Shown: piece after piece, positions 1-6,667 of the stretch | Layout of the letters: the number at the start of each line of letters is the position of its first letter | How positions within the stretch are numbered: position 1 is the first letter of the stretch | DNA from: Patescibacteria group bacterium | GTDB taxonomy: Bacteria; Patescibacteriota; Dojkabacteria; JAKAPS01; JAJZLI01 | NCBI GenBank assembly: GCA_023380695.1 | Contig: JAMCRT010000023.1 | Coordinates: 1-7,129, forward strand | Reading direction: 5' to 3' | Length of the DNA: 7,129 nucleotides | Notes under the pieces: model-generated | Databases searched by the model: none | Told to the model about the DNA's origin: nothing | What the model saw: only the letters and a program-made list of their open reading frames with translations | Translations under genes and position numbers: made by a program

Positions 1-1
1 T

Positions 2-316
2 TTAATTAATGATTCATATAGAAAATCTAGAGGAGGAAATTCAAAATTAATTACAATATATTGTGCACAATGTAATAATAAAACTTTGTTATATCAAAAA
101 GATGGGAAAGGAAATTTATATAGATGCTATATTGATAGAATTATATATCCTGAAAAATATAGAATGTATGCAGATAATGTTATTTCAATAAAGGATCTTC
201 CACCTTTAAAATGTGATTATTGCAATAGTGCACTAGGTACTCCAATGATATATAAAAAGGAAAAAAGGGTAGCATTTGGTTTATTTAAAGGTAAATTCTA
301 TAAAAGAGATAATTAA
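2..316 (+). CDS. Small zinc-ribbon protein, 5'-truncated by the window edge
   Basis: The reading frame is open from base 2 to the TAA at 314-316, giving about 104 visible residues, so the true start lies left of the window. A TTG at 86 could start a shorter 76-residue form, but that would discard the first cysteine pair, so I reject it. Two CxxC knuckles are visible, Cys-Ala-Gln-Cys (bases 62-73) and Cys-Asp-Tyr-Cys (from about base 212), separated by roughly 45 residues. This spacing fits one zinc-binding ribbon. Between them is the segment LLYQKDGKGNLYRCYIDRI, rich in basic and aromatic residues. An AGGAGG at 31-36 lies inside the open frame and has no good start codon behind it, so I read it as coding. 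The stop overlaps that of the convergent PEP-synthase-like gene by four bases. The resemblance to short conserved zinc-ribbon proteins of Patescibacteria is from memory. I assign no function. A nucleic-acid-binding or metal-storage role would be a guess. Confidence 0.72.
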   Translation, partial: LINDSYRKSRGGNSKLITIYCAQCNNKTLLYQKDGKGNLYRCYIDRIIYPEKYRMYADNVISIKDLPPLKCDYCNSALGTPMIYKKEKRVAFGLFKGKFYKRDN

Positions 317-2406
317 TCAGATGATCTTTCAAGTATAAGTGAACGCTCTATTTTAGATATCTCACCCTTTATTTTCACAATATCATTTACATCTATATTA
401 ATAATATTGACTCCATGTTTAATCAAGTACTCAATGAGTTCTAAATTCTCAGTAATATTTGGTCCTGTTACAGAATTAATAAGTTTATGTTTATTTGAAG
501 ATGTAAGAATCATATCTATTGATTTTATTAAAGTAGGATTATTTAATTCTATTTCTTTTTGAATTTTTGGATTTTTACTATCTATACCTAAAAGCATCTG
601 AGATAAATAATCAAGATTGATATTGATACCATCTATTCCTACATTTAGAAATTCATCTATCATAATTATATTTGAAGGCAGAGCTATATCAAGAAATAAA
701 TTCATAGTAGATGATCTTTTTATTCCAGAAGATGATATTATTTTTTTTATTTCTGTTAATTCTTCAGGTGTTCTTACAAATGGTACCATCAAAGATAAGT
801 TTTTATATCCATATTTGTTCCTTACAGACTTCACAACTTCAAGTTCCATATTAAATAATTCTATTTCTTTGATATTTCTTAGTGTTCCTCTATAACCAAT
901 AATTGGATTAACTTCTTTACTTTCAAATTGCACACCACTTTCAAGTTGCATAAAATCTTCGCTTGTAAGATGAGATAGAGTATAGATTACTCTTCTTGAT
1001 GAACCCATAAATTCACAAAGAGATGATATTTTTTTTGCAATTGCATCAATATATTCTTTCTGTTTATTATCTTCAAGTACTTTTTTAGGATGTACTTTTA
1101 ATTCTAGAATTAAATCATCTGCATATATATACATTCCATCTATATTTGTTTTTGATATAGAATCTTTCAATTCAATATCTGTAATATTTGTATATACTTT
1201 AGTAGCAGTTTTAATTTCTTTTTCTTTTGTAACTTTTTTAGCTACAACTTCTTTTTTTTCTATTACTGGTATCTCTTCTTTTGGTGTTTCAACGGGTGGA
1301 ATAACAGTTTCTGGTAAATCTTTTTTTTGTTCAACTACTTCTTCTGAAATATGTTCTTCTTTTATAACATCTTCTGCTATAGGTTGGACTTCTTCTTTTA
1401 TCTTTTCTTCTACTTTATCTTGATCTGATATTTCAATACCCAATAAAGGTATAGATTTCAATATCCATATTTTTCCTTTTTCAATACCCCATTCTATTAT
1501 TCTTGGTGCTTTATAGAAGCTTTCTATTTCAGTTGCATATTTACTTATTTGAAGTAACATCTGATCATCAACTTTTTGTGCTTCTTTCCATTTATCTGCA
1601 ATATTGATAGTACTCAGTGCATCAGATTGACTTTTACTCTTAGGATTTCTAATAAACATTACTTCTTGTCTTGATATGTCCCTAGTTAAGATTTTTTGTG
1701 TATCTTTTTCAATTTTATATGAATCTGGATTTACTTCACCTTTTTTTATTCCATCTATTATACCTAAAATTCCCTGTATTAGTATTTTTGAAGGATCTTT
1801 TTCAATGGGGGATACAGTGAAAGCTAAACCTGATACTTCTGTATTAATCATTTTTTCAACAACAACTGCAACTGATGTTTTTAAATGATCTATTTTATTT
1901 TCTATTCTATATTTGATTACATCAACTTCAAACATACTTGCCCAACATGCTTTTATTGCAAGCATCAATTCTGGTATTCCTTTAATATTTAAAAATGTAG
2001 CTTGTGATATGTTCTCATCAATGATTTCTTTACCTTCAATAATATATGAAGACCTTACTGATAATGATGCGTCCGAAAATGATGAGAATTTAGAATATGC
2101 TCTTACTATTTCTCTTTCAACTATAGGGGGAATTTCTGCACGCATAATTGCATCCTCTATATTTGATGAAGCTTTTTCAATATCATTTTCTCCTAATACA
2201 TTAGATAACATATCAACAATATTGCTTTTTATACTAGAAATATCTAGGAAAAATTCATATGCATTTTTTGAAATAACAAATCCATCAGATATAGGTATAG
2301 ATAACTTGGATATATTACTAAGATCTAATGCTTTCTCTCCGACTAAATCTCTGTCATTCTCTGTTATTTCACTAAATTCGTAAATAGTTTTTATATTTGT
2401 TGTCAT
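313..2406 (-). CDS. PEP-synthase-like protein lacking the phosphohistidine domain (probable pseudoenzyme)
   Basis: The 697-residue product aligns with phosphoenolpyruvate synthase (PpsA) at both ends. Residues about 15-325 match the ATP-grasp PEP/pyruvate-binding domain: LVGEKALDLS, SLSVRSS (Arg118), the IKACWASMFEVDVIKYR stretch, SGLAFTVSP, EVNPDSY and RIIEW (Glu305). Residues about 400-690 match the C-terminal TIM barrel: KVHPKKVLED, NPIIGYRG (Arg506), LMVPFVRTPEEL, LPSNIIMIDEFL and SQMLLGID. PpsA is normally about 790 residues, with a swivelling domain carrying the phospho-accepting His in GGRTCHAAI between these two. Here residues 327-405 are a Lys/Glu/Val/Pro-rich linker and no such motif exists anywhere. 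Many active-site residues are also changed, including the catalytic Cys (Thr647) and a metal-binding Glu (Ala575). Normal conversion of pyruvate and ATP to PEP is therefore unlikely. A regulatory, scaffolding or ligand-binding role is inference. No signal peptide is visible, so it is probably cytoplasmic. ATG 2406 is chosen because it lies about 27 bases below a strong promoter. No Shine-Dalgarno site is visible. Confidence 0.88.
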   Translation of the reverse strand: MTTNIKTIYEFSEITENDRDLVGEKALDLSNISKLSIPISDGFVISKNAYEFFLDISSIKSNIVDMLSNVLGENDIEKASSNIEDAIMRAEIPPIVEREIVRAYSKFSSFSDASLSVRSSYIIEGKEIIDENISQATFLNIKGIPELMLAIKACWASMFEVDVIKYRIENKIDHLKTSVAVVVEKMINTEVSGLAFTVSPIEKDPSKILIQGILGIIDGIKKGEVNPDSYKIEKDTQKILTRDISRQEVMFIRNPKSKSQSDALSTINIADKWKEAQKVDDQMLLQISKYATEIESFYKAPRIIEWGIEKGKIWILKSIPLLGIEISDQDKVEEKIKEEVQPIAEDVIKEEHISEEVVEQKKDLPETVIPPVETPKEEIPVIEKKEVVAKKVTKEKEIKTATKVYTNITDIELKDSISKTNIDGMYIYADDLILELKVHPKKVLEDNKQKEYIDAIAKKISSLCEFMGSSRRVIYTLSHLTSEDFMQLESGVQFESKEVNPIIGYRGTLRNIKEIELFNMELEVVKSVRNKYGYKNLSLMVPFVRTPEELTEIKKIISSSGIKRSSTMNLFLDIALPSNIIMIDEFLNVGIDGININLDYLSQMLLGIDSKNPKIQKEIELNNPTLIKSIDMILTSSNKHKLINSVTGPNITENLELIEYLIKHGVNIINIDVNDIVKIKGEISKIERSLILERSSD

Positions 2407-2439
2407 CTAAAAAAGGATTTTATTAAATATGTAAGAATA

Positions 2440-2468
2440 ATTTTAAATGGATTTACCTCTATTGTCAA
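2440..2468 (-). promoter_or_regulatory. Sigma-70-type promoter of the PEP-synthase-like gene
   Basis: Read on the minus strand there is a perfect TTGACA (-35, 2468 down to 2463), a 17-base spacer, and TAAAAT (-10, 2445 down to 2440; five of six consensus bases). Initiation would fall near 2433, leaving a leader of roughly 27 bases before the ATG at 2406. It sits in the 114-base gap after the transglutaminase gene, which lies upstream on the same strand. The downstream gene can therefore be expressed independently. I see no convincing hairpin terminator in this gap. Confidence 0.72.
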
Positions 2469-2520
2469 GCTACCCTATATAATTGATAATATGGATTAAA
2501 AGTATTGTTTTTGTGCTATT

Positions 2521-4443
2521 TTAGATACCCTTTTTTCTAATTTTCATGGCTATATCAACTATTATTATTGATATGATAAGGAGTATAATTATCATTATCC
2601 AAGGGATAATACCAGATATAAATAATGGAGAGAATGTTAAAATTGCATTTGTTTTTTTTGTAATATTATTCTTGTGATAATTATAGAAAGATGCAGTAAT
2701 AGAAATCTCTCTATTACCACCAGTAAAATAATTTGATGTTTTTACTGGAATATTTATAACTTGACTCATTTGAGGGAATATAGCTGTATTTGAAATATTT
2801 ACTTTTCCAATACTTACTCCTTTAGATGATTTTATATCTATACTTTGTCCTCTTAAAACTTCATTACCTGTATTTTGTATATATAGTTTTAAATTATTCT
2901 GAAATCCAGATATAAGATTCTTATAATTTAATATATGCATATTAAAAGTAGGATTTGGATTAAACCCTGAATTTATTGCCTCAATATTTATGTTATTTTG
3001 AGGATTCTTCTCTTTTACAAATGTTAAAATTAGAGGAGGATTTACAGAACTTGTTCCATACTTTGCAAGTATGAAATGATCAGATCCTACATTACCAAAG
3101 AAATTAAACCCTCCGGATGTAGATTGCCATGTTGGGTCCGCATTTACCCAACCATATGATGGATCATAGAATTGTACCCATGCATGTAATATATTTGGTG
3201 GTAATGGATTCACATTAACATTTGGAGGATCTCCATAACCTGCAATCATTCTTGTTGGAATTCCAACAGATCTTGCAAGTGCTACAAATACATCAGTATA
3301 CTCCTGACAAATTGCATTTGTTGGTTCTTCTAAAGCTTTTATTGCACCAAGCCTTTGTCTTGAAGAATCTAATATTGCCTTATCATTATATGTAAGATGT
3401 CCTGCTACATAATTTTGAATACTTTGAGCTTTTTCTAAAGTTGTTGTATCTGATGCAATAATTTTTTCTGCAAGATTATGTATAAAAGGACTTGCAACTT
3501 GCCAATATGGTTGAGCTGAAGTATATATTTTAATACTTTGTGCACTCAAGTTTTGTCTTTTTAGAGGTGTTGAGAGTACATTATAAGTAGGCAAAACTTT
3601 TGCTTCTCCATTAATCAGTGCTGTAACTGTTTTTCTTGGAGGTAGAATGTATTCAATAATATAATTACCATTTTGATCTATATATGCCTTTGTTGGAGTG
3701 GGTGATATTTTTGAAAATATAACTGTTTGAGTTGAAAAATCTGCAGGAATTACAATTTTAAATGATTCATTATTAAAAATATTTGTATTTTGCAATTTAT
3801 AATGAAATTTAAATGAATATAACTGATAATTTCCAACTATTAAAAGTATTCCTTCTGTTGTATAAGAAGATTTAGTATTAAATTCAAATATATTATTGTT
3901 TGTATTAGATGATATATTTGAAACGGGTGTTGATACAAAATTAATACCTCCAAGTGATTTTGGAGTTTCTACTGTTGTATCTACTTTTGTAATAATACCT
4001 TTTTGTTGAAATCCAGGAATTACAACATTTAATAACTTACCTTGTCTTTTTGCTATTTGATCTGTAGTAAAGTTAATAGTCCAATTTTGAGATGTTCCAT
4101 ATCCATATACAGTATTAGGAAATGTAGTTGTAATCTGAGTTGATGTCTTACCTTTATTTTGTGTAAAAGGTAGGGGATTTCCACTTGAATTATTTACAAC
4201 TGAAAGATTTGTTATGTCTGTACTTGTAAGATCTATAGTGTATGATGAAGCATATGTACTAGCAGATAAATTTATCAACCTTATATTATATGAAACATTA
4301 GCATTTCCTCCTTTTGTAATGTTATATAAAATGTTATAATGAACACTAAATGGACTTGCACTTGCATAGACTTTGTTTTTAGTGAATAAAAAGCCTACAC
4401 TAAGTAAAGTTAAAAAAAGAAAAAGAAAAGATATTTTTTTCAT
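2521..4443 (-). CDS. Secreted, membrane-anchored transglutaminase-fold protein
   Basis: This 640-residue extracytoplasmic protein has a transglutaminase-like core. Residues 1-27 form a classical signal peptide: MKK, a hydrophobic run of Phe/Leu, then a likely cleavage after Val-Tyr-Ala (27/28). Residues about 30-300 are Thr/Ser/Asn-rich and look like beta-sandwich modules. The catalytic core spans about 315-460. Cys379 (in NAICQEYTD), His420 (LHAWVQFY) and Asp436 (NADPTW) form the expected Cys-His-Asp triad in the expected order, with GIPTRMIAGYG between Cys and His. Residues about 485-605 look like another Ig-like module. A transmembrane helix (about 609-630) and a KIRKKGI tail close the protein, so the domains should face outside with the tail in the cytoplasm. 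The fold covers crosslinking enzymes, cysteine peptidases and amidases, so the substrate cannot be read from sequence. The ATG at 4443 directly precedes the signal peptide. No Shine-Dalgarno site is visible. The gene diverges from secG across 24 bases. Confidence 0.9.
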   Translation of the reverse strand: MKKISFLFLFLTLLSVGFLFTKNKVYASASPFSVHYNILYNITKGGNANVSYNIRLINLSASTYASSYTIDLTSTDITNLSVVNNSSGNPLPFTQNKGKTSTQITTTFPNTVYGYGTSQNWTINFTTDQIAKRQGKLLNVVIPGFQQKGIITKVDTTVETPKSLGGINFVSTPVSNISSNTNNNIFEFNTKSSYTTEGILLIVGNYQLYSFKFHYKLQNTNIFNNESFKIVIPADFSTQTVIFSKISPTPTKAYIDQNGNYIIEYILPPRKTVTALINGEAKVLPTYNVLSTPLKRQNLSAQSIKIYTSAQPYWQVASPFIHNLAEKIIASDTTTLEKAQSIQNYVAGHLTYNDKAILDSSRQRLGAIKALEEPTNAICQEYTDVFVALARSVGIPTRMIAGYGDPPNVNVNPLPPNILHAWVQFYDPSYGWVNADPTWQSTSGGFNFFGNVGSDHFILAKYGTSSVNPPLILTFVKEKNPQNNINIEAINSGFNPNPTFNMHILNYKNLISGFQNNLKLYIQNTGNEVLRGQSIDIKSSKGVSIGKVNISNTAIFPQMSQVINIPVKTSNYFTGGNREISITASFYNYHKNNITKKTNAILTFSPLFISGIIPWIMIIILLIISIIIVDIAMKIRKKGI

Positions 4444-4482
4444 GACGAATATAATATTATCTTATATATGAATTCTAATCAA
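4444..4482. promoter_or_regulatory. Compact divergent promoter region between the transglutaminase gene and secG
   Basis: Only 24 bases (4444-4467) separate the two outward-facing ATG codons. On the plus strand a perfect TATAAT lies at 4450-4455, which would put the secG start site about six bases before its ATG; no recognisable -35 box lies at the right distance. On the minus strand TTGATT (4482 down to 4477, inside secG), a 17-base spacer and TAATAT (4459 down to 4454) predict a leader of about four bases for the transglutaminase gene. The -10 boxes overlap. Both transcripts would be leaderless or nearly so, which fits the lack of Shine-Dalgarno sites. The AT-richness of the region limits confidence. 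Confidence 0.5.
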
Positions 4483-4701
4483 CTTGATATAATACAAATA
4501 GTTCTCTCAATACTTTTAATTATAGTAATAATATTACAAAATAGAAGTGCTGGATTATCTTCTACATTTGGTGGGATGTCAGGTGGAGAATTTTATAGAA
4601 CAAGAAGGGGTATCGAAAAATTCCTCCTTTATGCAACTGTTATAATTGCAATTCTTTTTGTAACAAATTCTATACTTTTATTAATCGTCTCTAAAGGATA
4701 A
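4468..4701 (+). CDS. secG: Preprotein translocase subunit SecG
   Basis: The product is a 77-residue membrane protein with the SecG layout. A first hydrophobic helix (about residues 7-24) ends in ILQNRSAGLSSTFGG, the conserved cytoplasmic loop. A Gly/Ser-rich stretch, FYRTRRGIEKFL and a second helix (about 51-74) follow. SecG joins SecY and SecE in the translocation channel of the plasma membrane and assists SecA-driven export. The length matches typical bacterial SecG at its short end. The ATG follows the upstream TATAAT box by about a dozen bases and there is no Shine-Dalgarno site, so translation may begin on a nearly leaderless message. The solute-binding protein gene starts nine bases after the secG stop, so the two are very probably cotranscribed. 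Identification is firm on motif and topology. Confidence 0.93.
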   Translation: MNSNQLDIIQIVLSILLIIVIILQNRSAGLSSTFGGMSGGEFYRTRRGIEKFLLYATVIIAILFVTNSILLLIVSKG

Positions 4702-4710
4702 TATATAAAA

Positions 4711-6285
4711 ATGATTGAAAGATTATTTGTGAATTTTAGAAATTTCTTATGGAATTATCCTGTATATATATCTAAGTTATATAAAAGATTTTCTCCTTTA
4801 TCTTTTATTATAACTTGCATTATTATTTTTTCTTTACTGATTTTTTACCTTTTCTCAATTAAATTTTTTTCATTAAATATCTTAAAATCAAATACATACA
4901 GATCAGGATTAGTATCAGAAAATATGATCTATAACCCATATAATGAAAATAATAAAACTTTGAGAAATGATATTAATGAACTGACATTTAATACACTTGT
5001 CAGTGTTACCCCAAAAAATACTATACAAGGTGAAATTGCAAAATCATGGAAAATACTCAGTAACAATACTACCTTTATTTTCAATTTAAGAAAAAATGTG
5101 TTTTTTCAAAATGGAGTAAATGTAAATGCTACAGATGTTGTATATTCTTTTAATTTCAAAAAAACAAATTTTCCATCTGCAGTTCTTTCAAATATAACAG
5201 TCAAAAAACTTAGTAATTATCAAATAGAATTTAATTTAAATAAAATAGATGTAACATTTTTTGAAGATATAAATTTTATCATTGTACCTTTTAGTTCTAA
5301 TTATCTTACAAATACAAAACATATTATTGGAACAGGCCCATATAGACTAGATTATCTTACAAAAAGAGAGGCAGTATTTAATAGATTTAGTGGTTACTAT
5401 AAAGGAAAACCTCATTTTAAAAAATTCATATTAAAAATATATAAAAGTGATTCAAAACTTACTAAAGCTTTAAATAATCATAAACTAGATGGAGCATTTT
5501 TTGATTATTATCCTCAATCTTTTAATTTTAAAAACAGTAGGAATACGTTTAATATTTATTCAGCTCATAATATAAGAGATTATATAGCTCTATTTTTTAA
5601 TTTAAAAAATGTTACTGATCAAAATATCAGATATGCATTTGAATATGATACACCAAGGAAAGAATTGATAAAAAATGTGATTTCATCTTTTGGTACTCCA
5701 TGGTACTCTCCAATATCTGAATATTCTTGGGCTTATGATACATCTTCTAACATACAAAGATTTCATTATAACCCAGTGAAAGCTGCAAAATATCTTAATG
5801 CAAATGAAATAAGTATGAATATATATACATTAAACACTATTCCAAATAGAATACTAAATTTTTTGAAAAATAAATGGAGTAATGTAGGAATAAATGTAAA
5901 ATTCATAAAAGAAAATGAAAGCTCAATAGATTTAACTATAAAAAGTGGTAAATATAAAGCTATTCTTACAGAAATAAAAGGTTCAATAGATCCAAATAAT
6001 TTTAGTTTATGGTATTCAAAAAGTATTAATAATATATCTAATTTAAATGTTTCTCAAATTGATAGATTACTTGTAGTAGGAGAAACTATATATAGTATTA
6101 AAAATAGAAAAACTATATATGATTTATTCCAAAGTGTACTACCTCAATATACTCCTGCTGTATTTATGTATAGTCCAGATTATATATATATAGCAAATAA
6201 AAATATCAAAAATATTAATTTTACAAATATTACATATTCATATTATCAATTTCAAAATGTATATAAATGGAGATTACTATATTAA
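4711..6285 (+). CDS. Membrane-anchored family 5 extracellular solute-binding protein
   Basis: This 524-residue protein belongs to the peptide/nickel-type (SBP family 5, OppA/DppA-like) binding proteins. Family signatures are visible in order: IAKSWKILSNNTTFIFNLRKN (residues about 109-129), the NGVNVNATDVVYSFNF segment (about 134-149), IIGTGPYRLDYL (about 205-216), NIRYAFEYDTPRKELI (about 305-320), and a late segment with VLPQYTPAVFMYSPDY. The N-terminus is a basic segment plus one transmembrane helix (about 30-56). There is no lipobox; the only cysteine, Cys36, sits inside the helix. The protein is therefore probably tethered by an uncleaved anchor rather than as a lipoprotein. No ABC permease or ATPase gene lies alongside, so its transporter partner, if any, is elsewhere. 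The start ATG is nine bases after secG, with only a weak AAAGGA (4693-4698) upstream. The TAA is directly followed by the first base of a tRNA gene. The ligand cannot be predicted; peptides are the family default. Confidence 0.87.
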   Translation: MIERLFVNFRNFLWNYPVYISKLYKRFSPLSFIITCIIIFSLLIFYLFSIKFFSLNILKSNTYRSGLVSENMIYNPYNENNKTLRNDINELTFNTLVSVTPKNTIQGEIAKSWKILSNNTTFIFNLRKNVFFQNGVNVNATDVVYSFNFKKTNFPSAVLSNITVKKLSNYQIEFNLNKIDVTFFEDINFIIVPFSSNYLTNTKHIIGTGPYRLDYLTKREAVFNRFSGYYKGKPHFKKFILKIYKSDSKLTKALNNHKLDGAFFDYYPQSFNFKNSRNTFNIYSAHNIRDYIALFFNLKNVTDQNIRYAFEYDTPRKELIKNVISSFGTPWYSPISEYSWAYDTSSNIQRFHYNPVKAAKYLNANEISMNIYTLNTIPNRILNFLKNKWSNVGINVKFIKENESSIDLTIKSGKYKAILTEIKGSIDPNNFSLWYSKSINNISNLNVSQIDRLLVVGETIYSIKNRKTIYDLFQSVLPQYTPAVFMYSPDYIYIANKNIKNINFTNITYSYYQFQNVYKWRLLY

Positions 6286-6369
6286 GCCAGAGTGGTGGAA
6301 TCGGTAGACACGCAACGTTCAGAACGTTGTATTAGCAATAATGTGGAGGTTCAAATCCTCTCTCTGGCA
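6286..6369 (+). tRNA. tRNA-Leu (anticodon CAG)
   Basis: The acceptor stem GCCAGAG (6286-6292) pairs with CTCTGGC (6362-6368), and the discriminator is A6369. The anticodon stem CAACG/CGTTG encloses TTCAGAA, giving anticodon CAG (6320-6322) and decoding CUG. The long variable arm and the discriminator A are typical of tRNA-Leu. The T-arm is GGAGG/TTCAAAT/CCTCT. CCA is not encoded. The 5' end abuts the stop codon of the solute-binding protein gene with no gap, so the mature 5' end probably comes from RNase P cleavage of a joint transcript. Confidence 0.96.
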
Positions 6370-6398
6370 TTGCATTTAAAGGAAAATATAAATATAAT
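6370..6398 (+). promoter_or_regulatory. Probable promoter of the tRNA-Leu(GAG) to tRNA-Gln group
   Basis: The gap between the two tRNA-Leu genes contains TTGCAT (6370-6375), a 17-base spacer and a perfect TATAAT (6393-6398). Initiation would fall around 6405, a few bases before tRNA-Leu(GAG) at 6412. The -35 box matches consensus at only three of six bases. The perfect -10 box, the ideal spacing and the position support a promoter that frees the downstream tRNAs from the secG transcript. Confidence 0.55.
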
Positions 6399-6411
6399 AA
6401 CATCGCTAAGG

Positions 6412-6497
6412 GGGCAGGTGGTGGAATCGGTAGACACGCAACCTTGAGGTGGTTGTGCCTATTTGTAGGTGTGGAGGTTCAAGTCCTCTTCTGCCCA
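6412..6497 (+). tRNA. tRNA-Leu (anticodon GAG)
   Basis: The acceptor GGGCAGG (6412-6418) pairs with TCTGCCC (6490-6496) through one G-U pair, and the discriminator is A6497. The anticodon stem CAACC/GGTTG encloses TTGAGGT, giving anticodon GAG (6446-6448) for CUC and CUU. It has a long variable arm. The D-arm is nearly identical to that of the preceding tRNA-Leu, and the T-arm differs only slightly, so the pair may have arisen by duplication. CCA is not encoded. Confidence 0.96.
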
Positions 6498-6504
6498 TGA
6501 ATAA

Positions 6505-6577
6505 GGGTGGTTAGCTCAGCTGGTAGAGCGCTACGTTTACACCGTAGATGTCGCAGGTTCGAACCCTGCACCACCCA
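6505..6577 (+). tRNA. tRNA-Val (anticodon UAC)
   Basis: The acceptor GGGTGGT (6505-6511) pairs with ACCACCC (6570-6576), and the discriminator is A6577. The anticodon stem CTACG/CGTAG encloses TTTACAC, giving anticodon TAC (6538-6540) for GUA and GUG. The D-arm GCTC...GAGC and the T-arm GCAGG/TTCGAAC/CCTGC are standard. The length is 73 bases and CCA is not encoded. It lies seven bases after tRNA-Leu(GAG). Confidence 0.96.
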
Positions 6578-6586
6578 AATAATTTT

Positions 6587-6659
6587 GCCACGGTAGCTCA
6601 GTTGGTAGAGCAGAGGCCTGAAGAGCCTTGTGTCGTGGGTTCGAGACCCACCTGTGGCA
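6587..6659 (+). tRNA. tRNA-Phe (anticodon GAA)
   Basis: The acceptor GCCACGG (6587-6593) pairs with CTGTGGC (6652-6658) with one G-U pair, and the discriminator is A6659. The anticodon stem GAGGC/GCCTT encloses CTGAAGA, giving anticodon GAA (6620-6622) for UUU and UUC. The T-arm is GTGGG/TTCGAGA/CCCAC. The bases just outside the acceptor (T6586 and A6660) could pair as well, but U8 and A9 fix the start at 6587. CCA is not encoded. Confidence 0.96.
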
Positions 6660-6667
6660 AAGGGTGT

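Noticed and set aside
31..36. AGGAGG as a Shine-Dalgarno site
   Set aside because: The nearest in-frame codon downstream that could start is ATT at 50, a very rare start with 13-base spacing. The motif also encodes residues within an open frame, so chance is more likely.
86..316. A TTG start at 86 for the zinc-ribbon protein
   Set aside because: The frame is open upstream to base 2 and includes a CxxC pair at 62-73 needed to complete the zinc site. No ribosome site supports TTG 86.
617..2383. Plus-strand open frames at 617-895, 1676-1888 and 1913-2383
   Set aside because: They lie entirely antisense to the PEP-synthase-like gene, have no recognisable domain, and have Ser/Phe/Ile-rich compositions typical of the opposite strand of an AT-rich coding region.
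313..2406. Pyruvate phosphate dikinase or rifampicin phosphotransferase as the identity of this gene
   Set aside because: The C-terminal barrel segments (VHPKKVLED, NPIIGYRG, PFVRTPEEL, LPSN) align best with PEP synthase. Rifampicin phosphotransferase has no such barrel and both families need the missing His domain.
6179..6191. A TA-dinucleotide run as a repeat element
   Set aside because: It is only about 13 bases, codes for Tyr-Ile-Tyr-Ile in the binding protein, and is expected in a genome this AT-rich.
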